Shown here in pieces: positions 1 through 7,702 of a stretch of DNA of 49,069 bases. The translations under genes and the position numbers were made by a program. Every line of letters starts with the position of its first letter. Within the stretch, counting starts at the first letter, position 1. The DNA is taken from positions 1 through 49,069 of the forward strand of contig DETG01000069.1 in the NCBI GenBank assembly GCA_002361535.1. The letters run 5' to 3'. A model generated the notes under the pieces. The model saw only the letters and a list, made by a program, of their open reading frames with translations. It was not told where the DNA came from and did no database searches. The DNA is from Prevotella sp. UBA3294 (GTDB taxonomy: Bacteria > Bacteroidota > Bacteroidia > Bacteroidales > Bacteroidaceae).

Positions 1-165
1 AAAAACCCAACCCCAACCGCCACAATGCCACTCTACCTTGACCGCCATCGCCGAAACGTAACCTCGCTGCCTCGGATATTACGGATTCGAGGGGTGTGTA
101 TTACGGCTCGTCCAAGTCTGTGACTAACCGTGAACGGAGCATTGCTACCATCTACTACCTTGCTA

Positions 166-228
166 CCACCCCAGATTCCCTTTGTTTAAGGGCGTTTCAA
201 GAGGTGAGTGGTAGCATGGTAGCAATTT
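166..228. repeat. 63 bp direct repeat, copy 1
   Basis: This 63 bp stretch recurs at 1839-1901 in the same orientation with a single mismatch (by eye 62 of 63 identical). It contains a small hairpin (CCCTT, loop TGTTT, AAGGG). In this copy ATTGCTACCA at 141-150 is inverted as TGGTAGCAAT at 217-226, so copy 1 sits in a larger imperfect palindrome. The two copies bracket about 1.6 kb that includes the secreted protein at 632-1399. Confidence 0.85.
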
Positions 229-254
229 TACAAAAACTTTTTTGTGCGCGAACG

Positions 255-332
255 CTTTCCTATCCGCATGGCACTCCCCGCCCATTGTAGGGGCGGGGAA
301 GAGCGAAGCGAGGGGTGGGGTCAGTAATCATC
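255..332. repeat. Dispersed C/G-rich repeat, single copy
   Basis: It begins CTTTCCTATCCGCATGG, continues with a hairpin of C-rich and G-rich arms around CCCATTGTAGGGG, and ends GGGGTGGGGTCAGT. The same start and end are found in the repeat cluster at 22265-22425. It is an intergenic repeat family, not a gene. Confidence 0.75.
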
Positions 333-631
333 TTGCTAAACGATCTCCTCTGTAGGTATCTGCAGCCAGTAGATAAATGTATGTTCATTAGCTTACCGTA
401 ACCTTCAATACTGAAAACGAAAGCTTATTTGTGCATATATCTTTCCCAGTCCGACTCATTTTCCACATCCACTTCTTCTTTTTAACGAATTTGTCACGTG
501 GCTTAGGAAGTATAGCCGGTTTGAAAACATACTTCACATATTTGATCCAAACATATATCTTCTCCACTTGGTCTTAAACCATTTGAAGCATGAAATGGTT
601 GTCCATCGCCATGCACCTTGAATGATACATG
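333..631. other. Gap without a convincing gene
   Basis: No credible gene is seen here. A minus-strand frame from 567 (GTG) to 388 could encode 59 residues rich in lysine and aromatic residues, but it lacks an ATG, a recognisable domain or a signal peptide. It may be decayed coding sequence next to the repeats. The leftmost 95 bases also hold no recognisable gene. Confidence 0.4.
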
Positions 632-1399
632 TCATCTGGACTGGCATATTCTTAACAACTCAGGAGGTGTTCTGCCTGTTTTACGGTAATATTTAGGATC
701 TGCTCCTTGTCGGATTTCCCTCAGTGTCGGGCGAACTCTGTCCGCTTCCCGGACACATTCAATGAAGGGGCATTTTTGTACATATTGGTTCAGCTCGTGT
801 TTCGTGCCGTCAACACCCATTACGTATATTGAATCGTTTTTGACGTACATATACGTTGGCAGGAACGTCGTCATGAATAGGATGACATCTGGTTTCTCCT
901 TGATGATATTCCTGAGCAGCCGACTTTGCACCTTACGCGTTTTTCTCGCCGTCATCCCAGGATCACCCCCATCGAACTGATCATAGATACCCTTTTCTGG
1001 GACATCTGCTCTCCCCTTGATCCTCATGCGCTTATTGCAGCATGTCACTATCATTCCATATAGGCTGTCGATACCCAAATGGTCGTATATATGATCATCT
1101 GTCAATGAGTAGCTCTCCGTGTCATAGGCAGTTATAGCCACTGCCCATACTTTTCGTTCGCGATGCAAATCAACATGTGCAGGGTCATACTCTGGTATGA
1201 AAGGAAAAGATACACCCGTATTAATGATGGAATCCTCGTACCAACGATCATAGTCATCCAAACCCTCCTGAATCTTCTCCACGTAGCAGGATGTGTCAGC
1301 TTCTGCATAGAATCGTTTAAACTCCTGGATAATCGGATGCTGAGCATGTGTCGTGTGTATGCACAGGGTGAATATAAAAACAGTCAACAGCTTTTTCAT
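632..1399 (-). CDS. Secreted protein of unknown function, 255 aa
   Basis: The product starts with a clear Sec signal peptide (MKKLLTVFIFTLCIHTTHAQ, probable cleavage after AQ), so it is exported to the periplasm or beyond. The mature part is mixed and soluble-looking, with an acidic N-terminal half, a cysteine pair near the middle (TCCNKR), another pair near residues 217-221 (CPFIEC), and a basic C-terminus. I do not recognise the family. The start is the ATG directly followed by the signal peptide. The gene stands alone on the minus strand, bracketed by the 63 bp direct repeats at 166-228 and 1839-1901, which suggests it is cargo of a repeat-flanked accessory segment. No toxin, enzyme or binding motif is evident. 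Confidence 0.7.
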   Translation of the reverse strand: MKKLLTVFIFTLCIHTTHAQHPIIQEFKRFYAEADTSCYVEKIQEGLDDYDRWYEDSIINTGVSFPFIPEYDPAHVDLHRERKVWAVAITAYDTESYSLTDDHIYDHLGIDSLYGMIVTCCNKRMRIKGRADVPEKGIYDQFDGGDPGMTARKTRKVQSRLLRNIIKEKPDVILFMTTFLPTYMYVKNDSIYVMGVDGTKHELNQYVQKCPFIECVREADRVRPTLREIRQGADPKYYRKTGRTPPELLRICQSR

Positions 1400-1400
1400 A

Positions 1401-1682
1401 TCAACGATTAATTATAAATGCATTCACTAATTTGTGAGGATCTTTATTAAATTTTACATTTACAGGATCCATTCTCATGTTAAACGAGGAATTTCGGAAT
1501 ATTATTACGTTCTTACCTGCGTTTTTATACAGTTTAACAAATCTGACGTTATCCGCATGGCCAGGATTCTTCCATCTTAAGTGAATAACTCCTCCATTTT
1601 CCCAGCTCCGTCGAATTTGTAATTCGGCGGAAGTGAGTATAAGAATCTGTGATTCGCTATTGATCAGATTGCAAATCCTCAT
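1401..1682 (-). pseudogene. Doubtful 93-codon frame overlapping a repeat
   Basis: The first third of this frame lies in the dispersed repeat at 1598-1835 and reads as the typical translation of that repeat (SAELQIRRSW). The rest is basic and unrecognised and stops one base before the start of the secreted protein at 1399. It could be the fused tail of a decayed gene or chance coding. I do not regard it as a functional gene with any confidence. Confidence 0.2.
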
Positions 1683-1835
1683 ACTCCATGCAGCCGAATT
1701 GCAAATTCAGCTGAGCTGCGTGCGCTACACACAGGACCAAAAGTCACTCAAAGCAAAGCGGCGAGAAAAGCCTAACATCGAAAAAAACAAAAAAAACGAA
1801 AAAGATAATCAGCCTGTGCGGCTGAAAGTCTATGG
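1598..1835. repeat. Composite dispersed repeat, copy 1
   Basis: Three blocks in order are shared with 25641-25811. The first is a hairpin-forming block with GTCGAATTTGTAATTCGGC (1598-1628). The second contains GCTGCGTGCGCTAC, a TCACTCA motif and an AAGCGG-GAGAAAA motif (about 1690-1770). The third contains ATCAGCCTG-n-CGGCTGA (1805-1835). The blocks are spaced differently in the two copies, so this looks like an old, eroding intergenic element. Confidence 0.75.
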
Positions 1836-1838
1836 GAG

Positions 1839-1901
1839 CCACCCCAGATTCCCTTTGTTTAAGGGCATTTCAAGAGGTGAGTGGTAGCATGGTAGCAATT
1901 T
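1839..1901. repeat. 63 bp direct repeat, copy 2
   Basis: Second copy of the element at 166-228, same orientation, one mismatch. It lies directly after the composite repeat at 1598-1835. It does not carry the outer ATTGCTACCA arm present beside copy 1. Confidence 0.85.
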
Positions 1902-1977
1902 CACGAATCCGTTCTTTTTTTAATGCCTTGAATAATGTGTTCCAACCAATCCAATATGTCTTTTGATGAGAGGTGCA

Positions 1978-3171
1978 TTATAGTGCGAACTCAGCGGTGA
2001 GGCCCCACCTCATCATATTACCTGAAGCCTGCAATGACTTGTACCAGTCGGCATGCAGTTTGGCATAGTGCTTGCCTACCGCCATCTGGGCACCGGCACC
2101 GAGATAGACACCGTAGTGTGCTGTATTGTCCCATGTTATATCCACGATCTGTTTAGACTGATAGGTTCTGGTTTCCCTGTTTCCTTGATGGAACACATAG
2201 AAGCCGCCACCACGGACAAGCGGTTGAATCCTCCCCTTGCCATAACGTTTAGCCACACCTATTGTGATGGTCGCCCTGCTTTTTTCGTACGTTGTATGCG
2301 ACGGTTCGTGGCCTCCTTTCACCATGGTGTCGTGTTCGAATTTCGTTTTGGGAGAATAGGCTACCCCTATCTCCACACTGCCACCCTTCATGACCCGTTC
2401 TATACCTACTTCCACCCCGATACCGATTTCGAACACCCCACCATGGTAGTTCTCGTCAGGCAGGTTCTGATTGGCTGTCTTCTCATGTGAAAAGTATGCA
2501 TATCCGGCGAAAGCCTTGATGTGGGTTTTCATCTTGTCGGATTCCTCCTTGTATTCATACACCATGCACGAGCTGCCGTCCGTACATACGTCATTGTGAT
2601 AGTCACGTACCACATTGACAAGTTTCCGTCTTGTCAAGTTCGTATCGTTCATATCTTGACATGCCTTCCACGAGTCCTTCAGCAGAAGTTTCACCTTCCC
2701 GTATTGTTCTTTCTGCTCCTGTTGAATATCCTTCTCATCATGAATCGTTGATGACGATAAAACCGCCCTGTTGGTGAGCAGTGCCATCTCGCCGTCCTCA
2801 CGTTCAAAGAAGAAGTACTCATCATAGGTGTCTGCCACACAGTACAGGTTCATCATGCCTTGAACCATAAACTCAGCAAAGAACAGTTGAGACTCGCCAA
2901 AGAGATCCAATCGGCGAGTCACAAAATACTTTCCGTTATTGTCGAACCGGAAACCCTCTATGTCACCGGGCTTGTAGGTCTTGCTCTCACTTCCTCCGTT
3001 TGGCCAGAACACACATTGCTTCGACAGTTTCTCATTCGTTCGGAAGTCAATGTTACCTCTGATGGTATCCCCATTGTTGGTGATGACATAACCGGACTTT
3101 GGGTTTGTTTGTGCCATTGTCGCTGTTGCAGAGATTGCCAACAGGATAGAGAGAATCATCTTTTTTATCAT
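1978..3171 (-). CDS. Outer-membrane protein of unknown function, about 397 aa
   Basis: The start chosen is the ATG at 3171, which is followed at once by a signal peptide (MIKKMILSILLAISATATMAQ). The open frame runs 49 codons further upstream but without a signal. The N-terminal domain (SGYVITNNGDTIRGNIDF) resembles a domain seen in many uncharacterised Bacteroidetes surface proteins. The C-terminal part, from about residue 220, has alternating short strands (GYAYFSHEK, GVFEIGIGVEVGIE, GVYLGAGAQMAVG) and ends in LTAEFAL, as expected for a small outer-membrane beta-barrel with a terminal hydrophobic residue. The function is unknown. It lies downstream of the tonB-like gene with its own predicted promoter. 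Confidence 0.75.
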   Translation of the reverse strand: MIKKMILSILLAISATATMAQTNPKSGYVITNNGDTIRGNIDFRTNEKLSKQCVFWPNGGSESKTYKPGDIEGFRFDNNGKYFVTRRLDLFGESQLFFAEFMVQGMMNLYCVADTYDEYFFFEREDGEMALLTNRAVLSSSTIHDEKDIQQEQKEQYGKVKLLLKDSWKACQDMNDTNLTRRKLVNVVRDYHNDVCTDGSSCMVYEYKEESDKMKTHIKAFAGYAYFSHEKTANQNLPDENYHGGVFEIGIGVEVGIERVMKGGSVEIGVAYSPKTKFEHDTMVKGGHEPSHTTYEKSRATITIGVAKRYGKGRIQPLVRGGGFYVFHQGNRETRTYQSKQIVDITWDNTAHYGVYLGAGAQMAVGKHYAKLHADWYKSLQASGNMMRWGLTAEFAL

Positions 3172-3188
3172 ATAATCAAATTCCGCAG

Positions 3189-3196
3189 CAAAACTA
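3189..3196 (-). promoter_or_regulatory. Predicted -7 element (TAGTTTTG)
   Basis: The minus strand reads TAGTTTTG, matching the Bacteroidetes TAnnTTTG -7 box, 17 bases before the ATG at 3171. The choice of that start agrees with this box. A clear -33 TTTG is not seen. Confidence 0.4.
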
Positions 3197-3370
3197 CCAT
3201 TTGTTTGATCGTAAAATAACATCGTGCTGCTCAGTATTTTGCCTATCTTTGGCTGCGTAAACAAAAGCGGCAAAAACCGGACAGCACGCAAAGGTACAAA
3301 CTTTTTCTTGAACAGCAAAACAATAATCCTGTTTTTGGCTACCAGTCATACAGACCTCTTTCCTCGAGGA

Positions 3371-4201
3371 TTACTGCAGTTTGAAGGTGACAGGAACCGT
3401 GAACCTGACACGAACGGCAGAGCCATTCTGGCGTCCTGCTATCCATTGGGGCATGCTCTTGATGACACGTGCCGCTTCCTTGTCGAGGGAGGGATCTACA
3501 CTCTTGGCAATCTTTACGTCGGTGATAGAACCGTCCTTCTCAACTACAAATTGAACAATCACACGACCCTGGACACCTATTTCTGCGGCAATTGAGGGAT
3601 ATTTGATGTTCTGACTGAGCCACGACATCAGGGCTGCATCACCACCGGGGAACGATGGTTTTTGCTCCACCACTTCGAAGATCTTGTTGTCTTCAACGGC
3701 TTTCGGGGGCTCGGGAGGTGCTATCTCATCTCTGATCTTGAGTACTTCACCGCCCACCTCATCGGTACCCTCCACGGTCAGGGCACCAATAGCCTTGTTA
3801 CTTTTCTCGATTTCATCGAGCTTTATCTCTTCTTCCTCATTCACCAGATTGTCTTTCTTGATGACTGGAGCAGTGAATTTAATGGATGACTTCACCTTCT
3901 CTAACGTCCGCTCAGGTTCTAACTTGATCTCCTCTTTTCGTTCAACCTTCGCCTCTTTATTCTTGTCACGAAGGTTGGTGACTTCCACCATCTGGGTGTT
4001 TTCAACAGTGCGGTTTGCCTCTACCATGTTCTGAAACGTAAGACCAAGATAAAGGAGGACAGCCATAAGGGCAACAAATACAGTGGACCAAACATTACGC
4101 TTGGAAGTTTCCTTGCGAAGCTGATAGGCACCATAGGCCTGATTACGTCCTTCGAAAACGAGGTCGGTCCATTCTAAGGATACTAAATCTACTTTTGCCA
4201 T
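3371..4201 (-). CDS. tonB: TonB family energy transducer, 276 aa
   Basis: This protein couples the inner-membrane proton motive force (through ExbB/ExbD) to TonB-dependent transporters such as the SusC proteins. The N-terminus is a cytoplasmic segment of about 35 residues (GRNQAYGAYQLRK), typical of Bacteroidetes TonB proteins. One membrane helix follows (VWSTVFVALMAVLLYLGLTF, about 36-55). A charged Glu/Lys/Pro-rich periplasmic spacer follows to about residue 180. The C-terminal TonB domain (FPGGDAALMSWLSQNIKYP ... VQGRVIVQFVVEKDGS) occupies about 185-276 and ends RVRFTVPVTFKLQ. ExbB/ExbD are not in the window. It has its own promoter (4250-4281). A second TonB C-terminal domain protein is encoded at 25106-25543. 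Confidence 0.93.
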   Translation of the reverse strand: MAKVDLVSLEWTDLVFEGRNQAYGAYQLRKETSKRNVWSTVFVALMAVLLYLGLTFQNMVEANRTVENTQMVEVTNLRDKNKEAKVERKEEIKLEPERTLEKVKSSIKFTAPVIKKDNLVNEEEEIKLDEIEKSNKAIGALTVEGTDEVGGEVLKIRDEIAPPEPPKAVEDNKIFEVVEQKPSFPGGDAALMSWLSQNIKYPSIAAEIGVQGRVIVQFVVEKDGSITDVKIAKSVDPSLDKEAARVIKSMPQWIAGRQNGSAVRVRFTVPVTFKLQ

Positions 4202-4249
4202 AGTCGTTCTTTTTTAAAATGATACGTAATAGAGTGAAATTCTCTATGG

Positions 4250-4281
4250 CAAAATTAGGTTGGATAAAGGAAGGATGCAAA
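4250..4281 (-). promoter_or_regulatory. Promoter for the tonB-like gene
   Basis: The minus strand shows TTTG (4278-4281), 20 bases, then TAATTTTG (4250-4257), an excellent match to the Bacteroidetes sigma-ABfr consensus. A small hairpin (ATAGAG/CTCTAT, 4229-4247) lies in the resulting leader. Confidence 0.6.
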
Positions 4282-4347
4282 CTTTTAAGGGATTATTTTC
4301 AGAATGTGTTGCAAAGCTCGTTTCTTCACAAACGATTGATAATAAAC

Positions 4348-4384
4348 TATTTATCCTGAATTCTTTTCGAATTCAGGATAAATA
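4348..4384. terminator. Perfect 16 bp hairpin after the xylanase gene
   Basis: The arm TATTTATCCTGAATTC pairs with its complement across a TTTTC loop, giving a perfect 16 bp stem just after the xylanase stop at 4401. The following T tract on the minus strand is weak (GTTTATTATC), so it may act as a terminator or an RNA 3' stabiliser. Confidence 0.6.
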
Positions 4385-4400
4385 ATTGCAACAATTCTCT

Positions 4401-6500
4401 TTACTTAATGACGTACTTCTTTCCGTTCTTGATGACGATACCACGGTAGTTGTCACCTACAGGTTGTCCCATGACGTTATAGACCGGTGTTTCACGTTCG
4501 TCACTGACAACTGAACGGATGGCGGTGTTGATGGTGACTTCCACTTCGCGCGCTGGTGATAACTTCTCCTTACCATCAGTGTCAACGGCAACGGCTGTGA
4601 TGGTGTATTTACGCATTTCGGTTGGTGTAAATACGCATTCGTATGGCGAGGCTGTGGCAGTGCCTATCAACAAGTTGTCAGCATAAAACCTTACCTCACT
4701 GAGGGTGGATGACAACTTGGGACGTGCTGTAACCTTGACGACATCGCCAACGCCATAAGGACCGGCAGACACCTTCAGCAGACAGGAGCCTTCGGCTTCC
4801 TCAATGCGATTGAAAGTGATATCCTTGATGTTGAAGTTACCCTTGTCGATGAGAAGAGTGAACACATGGCGACCTGCCTTCAGTTCACTCATGACATTGC
4901 CATGCAACGTCTTCCACTGACTGTTGCCGCCGGTTTTAGGAACCCCCACAAATTCGGTGAGGAACGACAGACTGTCGAGACCGTATTCTGCCAGGTGGAA
5001 CCTGCCGTCGGACGTTACCGAGGACACCGTGGCATCGAACGAATACAAACCGTCTTCCTTGACATCGACGGTGTAGTCCATCCACTGACCTGCCTTTGCT
5101 TGCGTAGCGGAAGTACGTGTCGTGTTGTAGGAGGTGATGCCCGAAGTGCCTTTATCATATTCCTCGATCTTGATGGTAGCAGGCAATACGGGCACATCAC
5201 CGAATGGCTCACGCTTGGTAGTCCCGCTCACCACACTGAAACGGCCATAGCGCTCGAAGGTAGTGCCATCGGTAGCAGTAACCACAGCCTTCGTGGACTT
5301 CCAACCTGAAGACATGCTGGAAGGTACCTCATACTGAACGATATAAGGCGCTTCGGTCATCGTGGCGGCCAGTTCATTCTCAACATAAAACTCCACTTTC
5401 TCAATGGTCTTGGTAGCCAATGTGGCGTTGACCTTGATAGGAAGGACATCGCCCCTGATCACTTTCAGGGCAGCAGGACGGATATAGATGGAAGCCTCTT
5501 TCTTCGTACCGGGAAGAGGACCTACGGCATTCTTGGCGGCATCTGACTGCATATACTCCTTGATCCACTTCATGGCAGGGCGCTCTACCCCATTCTTATA
5601 AAGGCCCGAGTTGTTCACCCAGGTGGCTCCATGGATAAAGCCCCACAAGGTGACACCGGCACAATAGGGTGCTTCCCACAGGATAGGTAACACCTTCTTG
5701 TACTGCGCCTCTTGCTGCGCATCACTCGCTTTGTCTATATCCAGTTCGGTGACAAACATGGGCATCTGCAGTGCATCCTGCTGCTTTTTCAAGACGTTCT
5801 TCAACTCACTATCGCTGATGTCGTTCAGCTCGTGCGATTGATTGCCATAGGCATCGATTGGAGCACCGGCATCTCGCAATGTCTGCACCAATGTGATGTA
5901 GTTGTCAACATCCCACCGTATCGAATTGTAGTCGTTATAAATCAGGATGGCATCCGGCCAACGTTGATAGGCCATGTCGAAGGCTTTGATAAGCCAGTCG
6001 TAACCTGTCTTACCGCCACCACCCAGCGACTCCTTCATCATGGCATTGCCAGCCTGATGGTTACCCACAGCCTCGTTCACCACATCGATCATGGGTAGCT
6101 TGCTGAACTTTGCCTTTGCGTGATTAAACCAGTTGGTGATGGCAGCAAAACGATCCTTAGGTGATAAACTCTCCAACCAGTTGGGATACTGCGCCCCCCA
6201 TACCAGTGCGTGGAACTTGTGGGTGAAGTTGTGCTGTTTGGCATAGTTGAAAGCCCGCTCTGCCCCTCCCCAATTGAAGTTGCCGCGAGTTCCTTCTACA
6301 GAAGCCCACTTGGATTCATTCTCACAGGTAATCTGGTTCCAAAGCGTATAATAAGCCGGAATACCGTCACCTGCCTCCACATTGCCCCTGGTAGTGATGT
6401 TTCCCAGAAACTTGTTGGGATTGCTTGACAGTTGGGCAAAAGATGTTGCTGGCAGTAACACTACTGCCAGAAATAGACTGATTTTGATTATTCTTTGCAT
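4401..6500 (-). CDS. Secreted modular endo-1,4-beta-xylanase (GH10), 699 aa
   Basis: The enzyme cleaves internal beta-1,4 bonds of xylan. A signal peptide (about residues 1-22, ending SFAQ) precedes a GH10 catalytic barrel at about 30-318. The acid/base glutamate is E143 in DVVNEAVG and the nucleophile is E252 in FVTELDI. A bacterial Ig-like domain (about 340-425, VEFYVENELAATMTEAPY) is followed by a CBM6-like beta-sandwich (about 445-570, GQWMDYTVDV ... FNIKDITFNRI) and a second Ig-like domain (about 575-655, VRFYADNLLIGTATASPY). The tail (VYNVMGQPV ... GIVIKNGKKYVIK) is the type IX secretion sorting-like end common in Prevotella, so the enzyme is probably surface-exposed or released. A dyad overlaps its predicted promoter at 6555-6586. 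The upstream membrane-anchored HTH protein is a candidate regulator (inference). No SusCD pair is adjacent. Confidence 0.93.
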   Translation of the reverse strand: MQRIIKISLFLAVVLLPATSFAQLSSNPNKFLGNITTRGNVEAGDGIPAYYTLWNQITCENESKWASVEGTRGNFNWGGAERAFNYAKQHNFTHKFHALVWGAQYPNWLESLSPKDRFAAITNWFNHAKAKFSKLPMIDVVNEAVGNHQAGNAMMKESLGGGGKTGYDWLIKAFDMAYQRWPDAILIYNDYNSIRWDVDNYITLVQTLRDAGAPIDAYGNQSHELNDISDSELKNVLKKQQDALQMPMFVTELDIDKASDAQQEAQYKKVLPILWEAPYCAGVTLWGFIHGATWVNNSGLYKNGVERPAMKWIKEYMQSDAAKNAVGPLPGTKKEASIYIRPAALKVIRGDVLPIKVNATLATKTIEKVEFYVENELAATMTEAPYIVQYEVPSSMSSGWKSTKAVVTATDGTTFERYGRFSVVSGTTKREPFGDVPVLPATIKIEEYDKGTSGITSYNTTRTSATQAKAGQWMDYTVDVKEDGLYSFDATVSSVTSDGRFHLAEYGLDSLSFLTEFVGVPKTGGNSQWKTLHGNVMSELKAGRHVFTLLIDKGNFNIKDITFNRIEEAEGSCLLKVSAGPYGVGDVVKVTARPKLSSTLSEVRFYADNLLIGTATASPYECVFTPTEMRKYTITAVAVDTDGKEKLSPAREVEVTINTAIRSVVSDERETPVYNVMGQPVGDNYRGIVIKNGKKYVIK

Positions 6501-6554
6501 CGCTTTACTTGAAATGATTATTGTCTGATTCCGTTCTGTTCAGGTATTCGTTCT

Positions 6555-6586
6555 GCAAAAATAGTGTTTATAATCTATTTTTGCAA
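6555..6586 (-). promoter_or_regulatory. Promoter with overlapping 30 bp dyad, xylanase gene
   Basis: A perfect inverted repeat GCAAAAATAG-N10-CTATTTTTGC spans 6555-6584. On the minus strand it supplies TATTTTTG (6556-6563) as the -7 box, with TTG (6584-6586) near -33. On the plus strand the other arm also reads TATTTTTG. The symmetry over the whole core promoter suggests an operator, or a chance symmetric promoter. Confidence 0.5.
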
Positions 6587-6656
6587 GAAAAAAAGACATA
6601 ATTATCTCTCATACAAGGCGACACACGCGATTCTTGTAGAAAAAAGAAAAAAATGG

Positions 6657-7613
6657 TTACATTTTGTCCGCCTTCTTCCGTGCCTTCACCCTTGATTTGA
6701 TGGAGCGAATAGCAGAGGGACTGATACAGAGGATCTGAGCAATGTCATCGTCCTGTTTCCCCATATCCTGCAAGATAAGGTATGTGTAGAGACGGGCAGT
6801 GAGATGGTCATAACCCATGGCCCATTCATGGAACTTGGCATAGTGACTGACGGAATAGTATTCGATCAGGCAGTTCTCATCATCAGCCAATGGGGGCAAT
6901 TTGCCTCCTGCAAGAATGTGTTCGAATACTTCCTTGCCGCGCCCTAAACGCTCATTGGTGAAACGGCGCGCTGAAGTGATTGTGTTGTTCAGGCGACTGA
7001 TCTCCTTGTCGTGGGCTTCGCTCTCTAACGACAATACCTCTATGCGGTGCTGAGCCCGTTCGATGGTTCGGGCATTGAGATCAAGAATGCTATTGAATTG
7101 CTCGATGCGCCGGCGGTTGAAATAGAGAATGGTAAGCACCAAGAGGATAACCAGCAGAAGGAGTCCGAAGAGATAGGCGAGCATCTGGTAATGACGGCGA
7201 TCGGAGGTCTGCTGCTCATATCGGTGCTGTAACTCGGTGATCTTTTCCTGTTGGTAGGTGTGGTGCAGCAGTTCTTTGGCTAACGTGATGAGCTGCGCCA
7301 TATTAGTGGCCTTCTCCTGATCGTGAAGCAGTTCGTAGTTACGTTGCTGAATGGTGGCACTCAGAATGCGGGCCACCAGATAACGTGTACCCTGACATTT
7401 CTGCAGTTCGAGCTTATTATCACGGGCCTCGGCAGCCAATTCACCTTCCTTGAGAATGAGTTCTGCCTCAGCATAGTGATTCGCCTCGCACAACAGCATG
7501 GCACGCTCATAATAATCGCCTACAGGGGAGATACGCTCTGGCGGCAGCTCCCGTCGGCTGCAGCTGATGATGCACAGCAGTCCTACTGCAACGAATAGTA
7601 TTCTACGACACAT
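6657..7613 (-). CDS. Membrane-anchored TPR/coiled-coil regulator with C-terminal HTH, 318 aa
   Basis: The N-terminus has a lipoprotein-like signal (LLCIISCS). Residues of about 30-110 form TPR-like helices (YYERAMLLCEANHYAEAELIL). A strong membrane helix follows at about 142-164 (LAYLFGLLLLVILLVLTILYF) and then a coiled coil (about 165-215). The C-terminal 60 residues look like a LuxR-type helix-turn-helix (QDDDIAQILCISPSAIRSIKSRVK). This architecture, an extracytoplasmic TPR sensor with a cytoplasmic DNA-binding tail, recurs in Bacteroidetes regulators. It lies directly upstream of the GH10 xylanase on the same strand, which makes it a plausible regulator of xylan use (inference). Whether the cysteine is lipidated is uncertain because a second membrane helix is present. 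Confidence 0.75.
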   Translation of the reverse strand: MCRRILFVAVGLLCIISCSRRELPPERISPVGDYYERAMLLCEANHYAEAELILKEGELAAEARDNKLELQKCQGTRYLVARILSATIQQRNYELLHDQEKATNMAQLITLAKELLHHTYQQEKITELQHRYEQQTSDRRHYQMLAYLFGLLLLVILLVLTILYFNRRRIEQFNSILDLNARTIERAQHRIEVLSLESEAHDKEISRLNNTITSARRFTNERLGRGKEVFEHILAGGKLPPLADDENCLIEYYSVSHYAKFHEWAMGYDHLTARLYTYLILQDMGKQDDDIAQILCISPSAIRSIKSRVKARKKADKM

Positions 7614-7621
7614 AACTTAGC

Positions 7622-7656
7622 AAAAAGAATCCGCATGGTTCATGCCATGCGGATTC
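7622..7656 (-). terminator. Rho-independent terminator of secDF
   Basis: GAATCCGCATGG (7627-7638) pairs perfectly with 7645-7656 around a 6-base loop. On the minus strand a TTTTTG tract follows. It lies between the secDF stop at 7703 and the regulator start at 7613. Confidence 0.75.
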
Positions 7657-7702
7657 CATTATATTATAATAAGGTGTATTCACTCAAATGACACGACGGG
7701 CA

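Noticed and set aside
96..290. Plus-strand open frame of 64 codons
   Set aside because: It runs through the 63 bp repeat and the C/G-rich repeat. No ribosome site or recognisable protein was found.
2053..2490. Plus-strand 145-codon frame opposite the outer-membrane protein gene
   Set aside because: The minus-strand protein has a signal peptide and barrel strands. The plus-strand frame has no such features and is an antisense shadow.
3234..3249. TATCTTTG on the plus strand considered as a divergent promoter
   Set aside because: No plus-strand gene follows it. The only frame there is an antisense of the TonB gene end.
7627..7656. Hairpin at secDF end considered as another copy of the CCGCATGGC repeat
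   Set aside because: It shares only CCGCATGG, by chance in a palindrome, and lacks the C-rich/G-rich arms and the GGGGTGG end. It fits a terminator.
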